The position numbers were made by a program, and so were the translations under genes. The notes below the pieces were generated by a model, which had not been told where the DNA came from, did not search any database, and saw only the letters and a list, made by a program, of their open reading frames with translations. From Anaerolineae bacterium (GTDB lineage: Bacteria > Chloroflexota > Anaerolineae > Anaerolineales > Anaerolineaceae): DNA of 64,000 nt. Positions 33,682 to 43,112 of the stretch are shown here, in pieces. The first letter of the stretch is position 1, and each line of letters begins with the position of its first letter. Location of the stretch: assembly GCA_013178185.1 (NCBI GenBank), contig JABLXC010000005.1, positions 62,001 through 126,000 on the forward strand, given 5' to 3'.

Positions 33682-34947
33682 ATGAATCAAATGTTGGCAA
33701 TCAAAAAGATTGGCGTCCTGGTTGGAGGCGGCCCGGCGCCGGGAATCAACAGTGTCATCCATGCCGTGGCGATGCAGGCATGGCGAAACCACATCGATGT
33801 TTTTGGAATCTATGATGGGTTTGCCCACCTGATGGAGGGAAGGTTAGAAGGGATCCCTCTTCATCCTGAAAGAGTGGCCTATATCTATGGTGAAGGCGGC
33901 TCCATTTTACATTCAGCCAGGGCGAATCCAACACGGTCCCCTGATCTTTTGAGAAATTGCGTCTCCGTTCTGCAAAAAGCAGAGATCGATGCCCTGGTTT
34001 CGATCGGCGGGGATGATACGGCCTTTTCGGCGTCCAGGGTTGCGGCATATGCCCAGGAGGAAATGGGGTATGACCTTCGTTCGGCTCATGTACCCAAAAC
34101 CATTGATAATGATTTGCCCTTGCCTGAAGACGTCCCGACTTTTGGCTTTGAGACAGCCCGTGAGGCAGGGGCGCGGGTGGTGATGAACTTAAAAAGAGAT
34201 GCCAAGACGATGGCACAGTGGTTTTTTGTGCTTGCCATGGGCCGCCAATCGGGGCATCTAGCGTTGGGGATAGGGCAAAGCGCGACGGCTACCCTCACTC
34301 TAATCCCAGAAGAATGGGGAGACCGGAAAATTCAGTTAAAGGAAGTTGTTGATATCTTGGTCACGACCATCCTCTTGCGAATGGTCGAGGGAAAATTCTA
34401 CGGTGTGGCGGTGTTGGCCGAAGGGCTGCTCGAGAACCTCTCTGAAGAGGATCTTGGAAAACTAGACAACGTGGAGAGAGACGAACACGGCCATGTGAGA
34501 TTGGCGGAAGTTAACTTCCTGGATATTTTGAAAAAAGAAGTGGATCGCGAACTTACCCGGCTTGACCGTAAAGTAAAAATTGTCAAACAAATGTTGGGAT
34601 ATGAATTAAGGTGTGCCCCTCCCTGCGCTTTTGATATCGAATATACCCGCATCCTGGGGAGGGCAGCGGTCGATTTTCTGCTGGAAGGCGGCACCAATGC
34701 AATCATCACGCTTCAACGCGGGGAAATCGTTCCCATTCCTTACAACGAAATGATCAACCCGGAGACAGGCCGTACCAAGATCAGAATGGTGAACGTTGAT
34801 TCCCTAAGGTATAAGTCCGTTTACCAATTTATGACGCGTTTGAAGCCGGAGCATATGCAGGATGATGCGCTAATGGAAAAGCTGGCCGGGCTGGCAAAGA
34901 TGACAGCGGATGAGTTTAAGGATCGTTATCGTTATCTTGTCAGTTAA
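33682..34947 (+). CDS. Phosphofructokinase, probably pyrophosphate-dependent
   Basis: Phosphorylates fructose-6-phosphate in glycolysis. The 421-residue chain has GVLVGGGPAPGINSVIHA at the phosphate-donor loop, GGDDT at 109-113, PKTIDND at 138-144 and MGRQSGHLA. ATP enzymes have Gly where Asp112 stands (GGDGS) and Gly where Lys139 stands (PGTIDND). Asp and Lys at these two places are the known signature of PPi-dependent enzymes, which work reversibly. Start ATG at 33682 follows GGGGAGGGG. A strong terminator follows at 34969, so the gene is monocistronic. The 211-bp gap before it shows no gene. Confidence 0.92.
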   Translation: MNQMLAIKKIGVLVGGGPAPGINSVIHAVAMQAWRNHIDVFGIYDGFAHLMEGRLEGIPLHPERVAYIYGEGGSILHSARANPTRSPDLLRNCVSVLQKAEIDALVSIGGDDTAFSASRVAAYAQEEMGYDLRSAHVPKTIDNDLPLPEDVPTFGFETAREAGARVVMNLKRDAKTMAQWFFVLAMGRQSGHLALGIGQSATATLTLIPEEWGDRKIQLKEVVDILVTTILLRMVEGKFYGVAVLAEGLLENLSEEDLGKLDNVERDEHGHVRLAEVNFLDILKKEVDRELTRLDRKVKIVKQMLGYELRCAPPCAFDIEYTRILGRAAVDFLLEGGTNAIITLQRGEIVPIPYNEMINPETGRTKIRMVNVDSLRYKSVYQFMTRLKPEHMQDDALMEKLAGLAKMTADEFKDRYRYLVS

Positions 34948-34968
34948 CTTGTAACATTGAGATGTTGT

Positions 34969-35013
34969 AAAGGGGCTGTCTGGATGTTCTTGGCAGACAG
35001 CCCCTTTGTTTTT
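34969..35013 (+). terminator. Strong terminator of the phosphofructokinase gene, probably bidirectional
   Basis: Perfect 14-bp stem AAAGGGGCTGTCTG (34969-34982)/CAGACAGCCCCTTT (34994-35007) followed by GTTTTT. It also lies just past the end of the convergent lipA gene. Confidence 0.93.
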
Positions 35014-35035
35014 GCTCTGCTGAGGAGATAAAGGA

Positions 35036-35980
35036 TCAGGTGGCGGGTTGGCCGTAGAGTTTGTGATGGACAACGCTGAGGGCCCGCACCTGTTCGGCGG
35101 CATGGTACGAAGAACGCACGAGGGGAGCGCTTTCGACCCATTTGAAACCGATGCTCAATCCGTAGGCTTTGAGTTCGGCGAATTCTTCCATAGTGTAGTA
35201 GCGTGAGATGGCCAGGTGTTTGCGGCTGGGTTGAAGATACTGGCCGATGGTGAGGATGTCTACATCCCAGGCGCGCAGGTCGCGCATGACTTCTTTGACT
35301 TCGTCTAATTTTTCACCTAATCCCACCATGATGCCAGATTTGGTGAGCACTTCGGGATCAAGTTTCTTGGCGTTGGTGAGAACGCTCTGAGACCATTCGT
35401 AATGGTCCTGGGGTTGGACGAGCTTGAAGAGGCGCGGGACGGTTTCGACGTTGTGATTCAGGATTTCAGGGCGGGCATCCATAACGATTTTGAGCGCTTC
35501 GATGCTGCCCTTAAAATCTGGGATAAGCACTTCCACTGAACAACCTGGATGTAGCTCGCGAATGCGCTGGATGACGAGCGCAAAGATCGGCGCGCCGCCA
35601 TCGGGACGTTCGTCGCGGTTGACGCTGGTGATGACGGCATGTTTGAGCCCCATCGCTTTAACAGCCTGGGCGACCCGTTCTGGTTCTGCCCAATCCAATT
35701 CTGCAGGCCGGCCGTGCTTGATATCGCAAAAGCGGCAGCTGCGGGTGCAGACATCCCCTAAAATAAGAAAAGTGGCGGTGCCGCTGCCCCAGCATTCGCC
35801 CATATTTGGGCATCCGGCTTCTTCGCACACGGTGTGAAGGGCCTTTTGGCGCATTAATTTTTGCAGCCACTCGTAGGTTTCACCCCCTGGAGCGCGTACC
35901 CGGATCCAGTCCGGCCGCCTCGTAGGGATGGTGTTGATCTTTTCTGGATTTACACGATCTCGGGTAGGATTTGTCGCCAT
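35036..35980 (-). CDS. lipA: Lipoyl synthase
   Basis: Radical SAM enzyme that inserts two sulfur atoms into protein-bound octanoyl groups to make the lipoyl cofactor. Both cluster motifs are intact: the auxiliary cluster [12 protein letters not shown] and the radical [51 protein letters not shown] and the C-terminal RSSYHA Ser ligand region also match LipA. Length 314 aa is normal. The ATG at 35980 has AGGAG six bases upstream; the frame extends further upstream but into non-conserved sequence. A TATAAT (minus strand, about 35997-36002) sits just upstream, so a promoter close to the start is possible. Partner lipB is not in the window. Confidence 0.95.
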   Translation of the reverse strand: MATNPTRDRVNPEKINTIPTRRPDWIRVRAPGGETYEWLQKLMRQKALHTVCEEAGCPNMGECWGSGTATFLILGDVCTRSCRFCDIKHGRPAELDWAEPERVAQAVKAMGLKHAVITSVNRDERPDGGAPIFALVIQRIRELHPGCSVEVLIPDFKGSIEALKIVMDARPEILNHNVETVPRLFKLVQPQDHYEWSQSVLTNAKKLDPEVLTKSGIMVGLGEKLDEVKEVMRDLRAWDVDILTIGQYLQPSRKHLAISRYYTMEEFAELKAYGLSIGFKWVESAPLVRSSYHAAEQVRALSVVHHKLYGQPAT

Positions 35981-36033
35981 AGATACTCCTATCTCCATTA
36001 TAACGGCTTCGCGGCCAGATGGGAAGAAAATCG

Positions 36034-37728
36034 TCAGGATGTGCCGTTCCAGTTGGAGAGATGCCTGCCGTGTTTGCTCTGTTTTTCCTGGTACATCTGC
36101 CGGTCGGCGAGGGCCAGGGTTTCTTGCAGGGACTGGCCTTCCTGGGCGACCATTCCTCCGATGGAGATGCTGATGGGATAGCTGGCATCCCAATTGAGAT
36201 TGGCGGCGGTGAGGTTTTGGCGTAGACGCTCGATGGAGTGCGCCAACCCTTCCTGGCCGGTGTTGGCGAGAAGAATAGCAAATTCATCCCCGCCGATGCG
36301 GGCGATCATATCTTCGACGCGAAAGGAAAGCCGCAGCGCCAATGCCACACGCCGGATAGCTTCGTCGCCTAGATGATGGCCGTGGGCGTCATTGATTTCC
36401 TTTAAGTTGTCGATATCCACGATTATGGCTGCTACCGGCGGACGGTGAATTTTTTCGAGCCGGTGGAGTTCTTCTTCAAAGGTAAAACGGTTATAAAGGC
36501 CGGTGAGTGAGTCATGGGCGCCCCAATAGCGCAGGCGGTCTTCAAAGCGTTTACGATCGGTGATATCTCGGAAGATGGCGAAACTGCCAATATATTTGCC
36601 GGTCGCATCGAAACGAGGCGTGGCGGTCACCAATAGGCTGCGCCGTTCGCCATCTGGCCGTAAAATGACCAGTTCATATGACCCCGATTTGCCTTTTTGC
36701 CGGACGGAGAGCTGATTTTCCAGAATCGGGATCTGATCCTCGGGAAGAATCTCTAACAGGCTGTGTCCTATAAGTTCACTAACCGGGCGGCCGACGATCG
36801 CTTCGGTTGCCAAATTGAGATATTCGAAATGAAAGTTTTCTGTGATGATGCAGGCGCCTTCGCCCTGGTTTTCGACCAGCGAACGGTAGCGCTCTTCGCT
36901 TTTTCGCAGCGCTTCTTCGGCTTTCTTTTGTTCGGTTACATCGAATGCTACGCTGAGCATGCCTTGGGTCTCGCCAGCACTGTCGCGAATGGGTGAGCAC
37001 CACAGTTCGAATGTTGCGGTGGTCATATTTAGCGTCGTGTTGAAGCTATCGCCGTTCATTGCCCGCCGGATGCTAAACTTGAGCTCCGGGACGTTGGGGA
37101 AGACCTGATCGATCGTTTTACCTACCATTGGTCCCGATTTTTGCCCCAGCATGGAAAGAGCCTTCCCTTCTGCGAGGGTAAACCGTCCGCTGCAATCTAC
37201 TGCGAAGAGAATGACCGGCACATTAGAAACGATCATGCGCAAACGTTCTTCGCTCTGCCGCAGGGCTTCTTCAGTCGCACTGCGGATCTCCTGTTTGGCG
37301 GATTGGTCTGCAACCTGGCTTTCCGTGAGAGAGGCAGGCGTTTCCATCCAGGCGATCCAACGCGAGTGTTCATCCAGGCTGGCGGCAATCCGGGTCAGCG
37401 TCAGTTCAACCGGGATGCGCCGACCCTCACGATGGAGCAGAGAGAGGGAAAGACGGCCATTTCTCTCATTTGCAAGCAGTCCTGACTGCAAGACCTTTCT
37501 CAGGTCCTCCTGATCTTCAGGAGCAACCCATTCGATGTAGCTTCTCCCAATCAGGTCACTTGCCTGGAAGTAGCCAAATATTGAGGCAGTTTCCTGGCTG
37601 CACATTTCCAGTATCCCTTCCGGCGTGATCACAATGACTACATCCGAAGGCGACTTAACCTGAACCACGTCCTCGCAGGGCTGTCGGGACGATGTTTGCA
37701 ATCCTGGTTGGGGTGAAGGCTTGTTCAT
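36034..37728 (-). CDS. PAS-domain diguanylate cyclase
   Basis: Cytosolic sensor that should produce c-di-GMP. The 564-residue chain has PAS domains at about 20-140, 160-275 and 280-400, followed by GGDEF (about 405-555). The catalytic loop is IGGDEF, and an RxxD I-site (RVED) lies five residues before it. The central PAS-PAC segments contain typical [20 protein letters not shown] linkers that pass signals as coiled coils. No membrane segment is present. Ligands are unknown. The gene is divergent from rsmI, with a perfect palindrome between them, and precedes lipA on the same strand by 53 bp. Confidence 0.93.
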   Translation of the reverse strand: MNKPSPQPGLQTSSRQPCEDVVQVKSPSDVVIVITPEGILEMCSQETASIFGYFQASDLIGRSYIEWVAPEDQEDLRKVLQSGLLANERNGRLSLSLLHREGRRIPVELTLTRIAASLDEHSRWIAWMETPASLTESQVADQSAKQEIRSATEEALRQSEERLRMIVSNVPVILFAVDCSGRFTLAEGKALSMLGQKSGPMVGKTIDQVFPNVPELKFSIRRAMNGDSFNTTLNMTTATFELWCSPIRDSAGETQGMLSVAFDVTEQKKAEEALRKSEERYRSLVENQGEGACIITENFHFEYLNLATEAIVGRPVSELIGHSLLEILPEDQIPILENQLSVRQKGKSGSYELVILRPDGERRSLLVTATPRFDATGKYIGSFAIFRDITDRKRFEDRLRYWGAHDSLTGLYNRFTFEEELHRLEKIHRPPVAAIIVDIDNLKEINDAHGHHLGDEAIRRVALALRLSFRVEDMIARIGGDEFAILLANTGQEGLAHSIERLRQNLTAANLNWDASYPISISIGGMVAQEGQSLQETLALADRQMYQEKQSKHGRHLSNWNGTS

Positions 37729-37851
37729 ATTACTCTATATACTACCATAATTGTCACTAATTCTTCTACCTTTTTTATAAAAATAGAGCATGGAGTGGCC
37801 GATTTCCACCCTCCTGATGTTGCTCGAATCCAGAAACGAGCTTTAAAGCAG

Positions 37852-37875
37852 TCACGAAATGTTTCGTGATATACT
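37852..37875 (+). promoter_or_regulatory. Perfect 18-bp palindrome abutting a -10 box upstream of rsmI
   Basis: TCACGAAA (37852-37859), TG, TTTCGTGA (37862-37869): an exact inverted repeat followed immediately by TATACT (37870-37875), a good -10 box 21 bp before the rsmI ATG. The -35 position falls at the palindrome's left edge and lacks a consensus, so the site may be bound by a regulator. The rest of 37729-37896 shows no gene. Confidence 0.65.
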
Positions 37876-37896
37876 CGATTCGCAAGGCAGGCTCAA

Positions 37897-38625
37897 ATGA
37901 TCTCACATCCCACCCCGTTGTTATTTCTTGTTTCTACGCCGATCGGCAATCTGGGCGATATCACGCTGCGGGCGCTGGAAGTGCTACGGGCGGTGGATGT
38001 GATTGCCAGCGAAGACACGCGTAAAACCGGTTTTTTGTTGAAACATTTTGAGATCAAGAAACCACAAATTTCTTTTCATGAGTACAACGAAGAGCGGGCA
38101 GCCAGCAAGATCCTGGCGCTGCTCAAAGCGGGAAAATCAGTCGCGCTGGTCACCAACGCCGGCAGCCCGGCTATTTCGGATCCGGGTTTTACACTGGTGC
38201 GTAGCGCCTTGCAGGAAGGCATTCCGGTAACGGCGATCCCCGGTCCGACCGCTTTTGTGCTGGCGCTTGTGCTTTCTGGATTGCCCCTTCACAGTTTCAC
38301 TTTTCGCGGTTTTGCGCCCCGCAAACCCGGCGCCCGGCGACGGTTTTTATCCGTGGACTGTGAGTCGCCGCATACGCTGATATTTTATGAAAGCCCTTAC
38401 CGTTTAAAGGCTTTTTTGAAAGACGCGCTTGTCGTCTTTGGAGACCGTCCGGCGGCAATCGCCAACGACCTGACCAAGATGTTCGAAGCAGTGAGGCGCG
38501 GGAGGCTGTCGGAGTTGATCCAGGAGATGGAAGGAGAAGAACTGCGGGGCGAATACACCGTTGTCATCGCCGGGGCAGAACACGGCAGGTCAGAAAATTT
38601 AAGCGCTGAGGCGAGGGACGGGTAA
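37897..38625 (+). CDS. rsmI: 16S rRNA (cytidine(1402)-2'-O)-methyltransferase
   Basis: Methylates the ribose of C1402 in the decoding centre of 16S rRNA. The 242-residue product has the tetrapyrrole-methylase-like fold with the RsmI blocks [87 protein letters not shown] and [10 protein letters not shown]. It is somewhat shorter than Escherichia coli RsmI, lacking the C-terminal extension. It is followed 4 bp later by rsmE, giving a two-gene rRNA modification unit. Confidence 0.95.
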   Translation: MISHPTPLLFLVSTPIGNLGDITLRALEVLRAVDVIASEDTRKTGFLLKHFEIKKPQISFHEYNEERAASKILALLKAGKSVALVTNAGSPAISDPGFTLVRSALQEGIPVTAIPGPTAFVLALVLSGLPLHSFTFRGFAPRKPGARRRFLSVDCESPHTLIFYESPYRLKAFLKDALVVFGDRPAAIANDLTKMFEAVRRGRLSELIQEMEGEELRGEYTVVIAGAEHGRSENLSAEARDG

Positions 38626-38629
38626 TTTT

Positions 38630-39421
38630 ATGCACCGTTTTTTTATCCCGCAAGCCTGCCTGAACGGAGATTTTGTGCGTTTTCCGGCGCATGTTTCCCG
38701 CCAGATGGAAAGAGTACTGCGCCTTAAACCTGGCCAGTCTGTAGCCGTCGTTTGCCCTGAGGTGAATGAGCACGTTGAATACCGGGTTGAGCTGGTTGAG
38801 GTAGCAGCGGGTAATGTCACGGGAGTGGTCCGTATGGTTGAGCCGTTGCACAGCGAGCCCGATGTGAAATTGACGCTCTACCTGTCGCTGGCGCAGCGTG
38901 AAAAGTTCGAGTGGATGCTTCAAAAGTGTACAGAAGCTGGCGCGGCAGGTTTCGTCCCCACGATCAGCGCACGCAGCCTGGTGCAAGAAGGGTCAGAAAC
39001 AGAGAAGAAGCTGGAGCGATGGAAAAAGATTTTACAAGAGGCCGCTGAACAATCCGGGCGCGGGCGAATCCCCGGGCTTTCGCCGTCGCTTCGGTTTGAT
39101 AAAGCGCTTACAGAGGCGGGAAATAGGAACGACCTCATCTTGCTCGCCTGGGAGGGCGAAAAAGACAGGGCGCTGCGCCAGGTGCGGCAGCGGTTCAACG
39201 ACACAGACAGTTGGCCAGAGCGAATTGCCATTTTCATTGGGCCGGAAGGCGGTTTTACAGACCAGGAAGCAGCACAGGCCGTGAGCTCGGGGGCGATCCC
39301 TTTTTCGCTTGGGGCGCGCATCCTGCGGATGGAAACGGCGGCCGTGGCAGCCACGGTGTTGGTTCTCTATGAATTTGATAGAGGCGCTCAATCATCCGGC
39401 GGCGGGGCGGCCGGGCCGTAA
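38630..39421 (+). CDS. rsmE: 16S rRNA (uracil(1498)-N3)-methyltransferase
   Basis: SPOUT-class methyltransferase for U1498 of 16S rRNA. The 263-residue product has the N-terminal PUA-like part (MHRFFIPQ, HVSRQMERVLRLKPGQ) and the trefoil-knot AdoMet-binding region. Visible blocks are EWMLQKCTEAGAAGFVPT, EQSGRGRIP, FIGPEGGFTDQEA and LGARILRMETAAVAA. It starts 4 bp after rsmI and is co-transcribed. Its last 34 bp overlap the end of the convergent ftsK gene, so no terminator fits between them; the C-terminal Gly/Ala-rich tail is encoded in the overlap. Confidence 0.95.
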   Translation: MHRFFIPQACLNGDFVRFPAHVSRQMERVLRLKPGQSVAVVCPEVNEHVEYRVELVEVAAGNVTGVVRMVEPLHSEPDVKLTLYLSLAQREKFEWMLQKCTEAGAAGFVPTISARSLVQEGSETEKKLERWKKILQEAAEQSGRGRIPGLSPSLRFDKALTEAGNRNDLILLAWEGEKDRALRQVRQRFNDTDSWPERIAIFIGPEGGFTDQEAAQAVSSGAIPFSLGARILRMETAAVAATVLVLYEFDRGAQSSGGGAAGP

Positions 39422-41763
39422 TCCAGGACCTCGCGCACCTGCGAGTTTGGCATGGCAGGGCTGATGATCTGCTTTTCTTCCATCGCATCCACCAGCCGGG
39501 CGGCGCGGGTGTAGCCGATGCGAAAACGCCTTTGCAGCATGGTGATAGAGGCGCGTCCTTCGCGTCTGACCAGATCAATAGCTTCTTTGAGAAGGGGATC
39601 GCCGTCTTCTTCCTGATCATCCCAGAGAGGCGCCTGATGAAGCGGGATGCCGGGCGGGAAGGTGTCAATGGCGGGATTTTCCGCCTGGCTGGCAACCGCG
39701 GTAGCGGCAGCCGTGCGCCAGTAATCCACCAAACGTTGAATTTCACTGTCCGAGACATAGACGCCTTGTAAGCGAACAGGGGCAGATGCGTCGGGCGATT
39801 GGAAGAGCATATCGCCGCGCCCGAGCAAGCGTTCGGCGCCGGGCTGGTCGAGGATGACACGGCTATCAATTTGCGAGGCGACTGCAAAGGCGATGCGGGC
39901 GGGGAAATTGGCCTTGATCAGACCGGTCACGACATCAACCGAGGGACGCTGTGTAGCCAGGATGAGGTGGATGCCGGTGGCGCGGGCAAGCTGGGCCAAA
40001 CGGGTGATGCTGCGCTCGGTTTCATCTGGAGCGATCATCATTAAGTCAGCCAATTCATCGATCACGACCACCAGGTAAGGTAGGCGGTCTTGGGGGTGGC
40101 GGGTGTTGTATTCATGGATGTTGCGAGAGCCGTTTTGGGAGAATTTGTGATAGCGACTGTCCATCTCGCGCAGCATCCATTGCAGGGCTCCAATCACCCG
40201 GTCTGCCTCTACAACCACCGGTGCAAGCAAATGTGGGATGCCGTTGTAATTGGTAAGTTCGACGCGTTTGGGGTCCACCAGCACCAGGCGAAGGTCCAAA
40301 GGGGTGTTGTTGAGCAGGAGAGCGCATAGGATGGAATTGACGCAGACTGACTTGCCTGATCCGGTGGTGCCCGCGATCAACAGGTGGGGCATGCTGGGCA
40401 GGTCTATGGCAACCCCGACGCCTGACACATTTTTCCCTAATGCCAGCCGGAGCGGAGAGCGCATACGTTGGAAGGATTCGCCTTCGATGACCTCACGCAG
40501 AGTTACGCGGCTGATCTCTTCATTGGGCACTTCAATGCCCACATAGCTGCGCCCTGGGACGGGGGCCTGGATGCGAATGCGGGGAGCGGCAAGCGCCAGC
40601 GCAAGGTCATCGGCCAGGTTGACGATTTTGCTCACGCGTACCCGCATCCGACCAGAGCGCGCTTCCACAAAGTCCGGCTCCACACCAAATTGCGTGATTG
40701 TCGGGCCGCGATGGATTTCAACAACATGGGCTGGGGCACCGAAGGATTTGAGTGTTTCTTCGATGATACGGGCGCGGTCGTGATCGCTGCTGGTCTGAAT
40801 TGCCTGGGGCGTCGCTGGGTCAAGTATGGTATCGATTGCAGGTAAGTTCCAGGCGGATGAGGTAGTTTCTTCGAGCGCTGTTTTGGATGGCGGCGGAACC
40901 CGTGGTGATTTTTCGGACGCTGTGGCGTCGGTGGTTGACCGGGTTTTCTTTGGATGTGGCTGGTTTATTGGCTGAGCAGGAAGGAAGGGCTGGAAATCGG
41001 AGGGTAGTTCGGGCGATTCCTCACCCTCGCCTTCCTGAGGTGAGGCAACTGTGGGGAGGTTTCTCTGAGGGCGGTTTTTGGCAGGTGGGTTCGTTTCTTT
41101 CGCGAATGAGCGCAGCCATCCGATCATTTCTGGGATGGAGAGATCGAATGTCAGCGCCAGTGCAATCAGCAACCAGGCTGCCAGTGCAACTGCGGCACCA
41201 GCTGCGCCGAGGCCGCCAACCAACAAATGGGTGAACAATCCCCCCAGATAACCGCCGCCGGGCTTTTCGAGGGTGGGAGGCCAGCCTCCGCCGCTCAGGA
41301 GATGAATCCAGGACAGCAAGTTAGCGTACAGAAAGATGAGGCCGACCAGTCGCTCTGGTGAAAGCAGCGGTAAGCGTTCAATATTGCGGAGCACCAGCCA
41401 CAACCCAATGAGGATGAACGCGGCGGGGAGCAAATAGGCGCCCCAGCCGGCAAGTTGTAATAAGAGATCTACCCAGAGTTGGGTGAGCAGTCCTCGCTGA
41501 CTGGAGAGTAAACTAAGGGTTGTGAAGAGCCCGGCTAACGCCAGGACGATCCCTAAAATATCGAGCTTGCGTTCTGGAGAAAGGTTGCGCCATGCCCAGG
41601 CCGGACCGGCCGAGCTCTGCCGGGATGCTGACCGCCGGGCTGAAGAAGATGACCTGCCGGAGCGTGAAGCGGTTGGGCGATGGGTTTGCGACGGCGTCTT
41701 TCGATCGGGCCGGGTTGATTTCAGGCGGGCGTTCTTTGAGGTTGAGCGGACAGTTTTTGCCAC
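39388..41763 (-). CDS. ftsK: FtsK/SpoIIIE-type DNA translocase
   Basis: Septal motor that pumps chromosomal DNA during division. The 791-residue chain has a basic Ser-rich N-terminus and four transmembrane helices (about 67-87, 100-125, 137-157, 172-205). A Pro-rich linker follows, then the alpha domain (about 330-430) and the RecA-like motor with Walker A GTTGSGKS (465-472) and VVVIDELADLMM as Walker B, plus TGIHLILATQRPSVDVVTG. The C-terminal winged-helix gamma domain (SITMLQRRFRIGYTRAARLVDAME) recognises polar guide sequences. It is short, as in SpoIIIE-type proteins. It is the last gene of the 44117-39388 cluster, 30 bp after the NUDIX gene, and overlaps rsmE by 34 bp tail to tail. Confidence 0.95.
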   Translation of the reverse strand: MAKTVRSTSKNARLKSTRPDRKTPSQTHRPTASRSGRSSSSARRSASRQSSAGPAWAWRNLSPERKLDILGIVLALAGLFTTLSLLSSQRGLLTQLWVDLLLQLAGWGAYLLPAAFILIGLWLVLRNIERLPLLSPERLVGLIFLYANLLSWIHLLSGGGWPPTLEKPGGGYLGGLFTHLLVGGLGAAGAAVALAAWLLIALALTFDLSIPEMIGWLRSFAKETNPPAKNRPQRNLPTVASPQEGEGEESPELPSDFQPFLPAQPINQPHPKKTRSTTDATASEKSPRVPPPSKTALEETTSSAWNLPAIDTILDPATPQAIQTSSDHDRARIIEETLKSFGAPAHVVEIHRGPTITQFGVEPDFVEARSGRMRVRVSKIVNLADDLALALAAPRIRIQAPVPGRSYVGIEVPNEEISRVTLREVIEGESFQRMRSPLRLALGKNVSGVGVAIDLPSMPHLLIAGTTGSGKSVCVNSILCALLLNNTPLDLRLVLVDPKRVELTNYNGIPHLLAPVVVEADRVIGALQWMLREMDSRYHKFSQNGSRNIHEYNTRHPQDRLPYLVVVIDELADLMMIAPDETERSITRLAQLARATGIHLILATQRPSVDVVTGLIKANFPARIAFAVASQIDSRVILDQPGAERLLGRGDMLFQSPDASAPVRLQGVYVSDSEIQRLVDYWRTAAATAVASQAENPAIDTFPPGIPLHQAPLWDDQEEDGDPLLKEAIDLVRREGRASITMLQRRFRIGYTRAARLVDAMEEKQIISPAMPNSQVREVLDYGPAAPPPDD

Positions 41764-41793
41764 AAAATTATTCTATCACAAGACGCAGCAGTC

Positions 41794-42330
41794 TCATTTT
41801 TGATCGCAGGGGGGGTTCTGGCCTTCGCGAAAGAGGATCTTGCGGGTTGTCTCGAACGCCAGCGGTGGCAAAGCATCCCTGGAAAAAAAAGCGACATGCC
41901 CGGCGTCATCGCCAGCCCGCAACTCACCTCCGATGATCTCGGCCTGGTAAGCGATAAAAATATCCGCGCCGCGGGGGTGTTCACGCCCTGATAGAATGTC
42001 AACCAGGCGGGTTGCCTTAACGATCAGCCCGGTTTCTTCCAGGCATTCTCGCTCGGCAGCTTTTTCTGGGCTTTCATGCGCATTTACGAAGCCGGCAGGC
42101 AAAGTCCACAAGCCTTGAAATGGGACATTCAGGCGCTGGGTGAGCAGGACCTGACCGTCTTTTTCTACCAGGACGGCCACGGCGACTTTCGGATCTTCGA
42201 AATAGGTCCAACCGCAGGCCGGACAGACCGGTCGCAGTTCCCCAAAAGCAAAATTGTTTTCTACCGGTGTTCCGCAAAGCGGGCAGAAGCGAATTCGCTG
42301 TTCGGGTTCGGGGTGATGGTGCCCGGTCAT
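41794..42330 (-). CDS. NUDIX hydrolase with N-terminal zinc ribbon
   Basis: Hydrolyses a nucleoside diphosphate linked to another group. Residues about 15-42 hold two Cys pairs (CPLCG and CPACGW) forming a zinc ribbon like that of NudC-type proteins. The NUDIX box GFVNAHESPEKAAERECLEETGL matches G-x5-E-x7-REUxEExGU exactly. The 178-residue length is close to the ADP-ribose pyrophosphatase-like, zinc-ribbon group and shorter than NudC. The C-terminus ends in a Cys-containing tail. It overlaps the anti-sigma gene by 4 bp (ATGA), so it is translated with the sigma/anti-sigma pair. Substrate is not determined. Confidence 0.9.
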   Translation of the reverse strand: MTGHHHPEPEQRIRFCPLCGTPVENNFAFGELRPVCPACGWTYFEDPKVAVAVLVEKDGQVLLTQRLNVPFQGLWTLPAGFVNAHESPEKAAERECLEETGLIVKATRLVDILSGREHPRGADIFIAYQAEIIGGELRAGDDAGHVAFFSRDALPPLAFETTRKILFREGQNPPCDQK

Positions 42331-43112
42331 TGCCGTGATCTCCGCCAGAAAGTATAAGCCGCCCCGGCGCTGGTGAGCGCAATGGCCGCTAGCGCTGTTA
42401 GCAAGCCAATCTGGCTATTTTCATCCGCATTTGTGGGTTCAAAAGTTCTTTCTTCGACCGGGGGCGCAATGGCTGGCGCGGACGTTGACGGTTGAACTCC
42501 TAAAATTGGCCCGGATCCCACCAGCGGAGCTTGTTCATCTTGCTGGGTTGCTGTAATTTCTGGCATGGGCGTCGCTTCTGGCGCGGGTGGGAGGGCGAGT
42601 TCAGGCGCAGTCATAGGCAGCGCCTGCGCGTCGCCACCATATCCCCCTCCGCCGCCTTTGCCGTATGCGTATGCGCCGCTGCCCCAGAGGATGATCCACG
42701 GAGTTGGTTCCGCCTCCGTTTCTGCAGCGGGCGCGGTCAGGACCTCTTTTTGAGCAGGAGCAGCCTCTAGCGCCACGGTCATTTCAGAAGATCCAGACCG
42801 TCCAAAAAACAATGTGAGGAAAAAGAGGAGGGCGGCGATTGCCGAAACTGCGCTGAATGCCGGGAAGAGAATGAAAGGCGGGCGCGATTTTGGCGACACC
42901 ATCTCAGGTGTCAATGTAAAATTGCGAGGAATGGCTCTTTTCGGCAGGTTTTGCAGGAGTCGCCTGGTTTGGCGGAGCGTTTCCAGCGCTTCTGCAAGCT
43001 CCTGGTTGGATTTTAGCTGAGAATCCAGGCTGCTTTTTTCTTCCAGAGAGAGCTCTCCGTCCAGGTAGGCGGATAATTGTTCCCATTGTCTCTCGGTAAG
43101 CAGCTCACTCAT
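42327..43112 (-). CDS. Anti-sigma factor, membrane-anchored, without zinc motif
   Basis: Probable inhibitor of the ECF sigma factor encoded just before it. The N-terminal 70 residues form the helical anti-sigma domain (QLSAYLDGELSLEEKSSL, ALETLRQTRRLLQNLP) but lack the His-x3-Cys-x2-Cys zinc motif of ZAS proteins. A transmembrane helix (about 80-103) exports a region of about 125 residues rich in Ala, Pro and Glu with a glycine run near residue 155. A second hydrophobic segment near the C-terminus (about 235-256) is followed by a basic end. The second segment is unusual; it suggests a loop held by two membrane anchors. It overlaps both flanking genes by 4 bp. Confidence 0.85.
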   Translation of the reverse strand: MSELLTERQWEQLSAYLDGELSLEEKSSLDSQLKSNQELAEALETLRQTRRLLQNLPKRAIPRNFTLTPEMVSPKSRPPFILFPAFSAVSAIAALLFFLTLFFGRSGSSEMTVALEAAPAQKEVLTAPAAETEAEPTPWIILWGSGAYAYGKGGGGGYGGDAQALPMTAPELALPPAPEATPMPEITATQQDEQAPLVGSGPILGVQPSTSAPAIAPPVEERTFEPTNADENSQIGLLTALAAIALTSAGAAYTFWRRSRQ

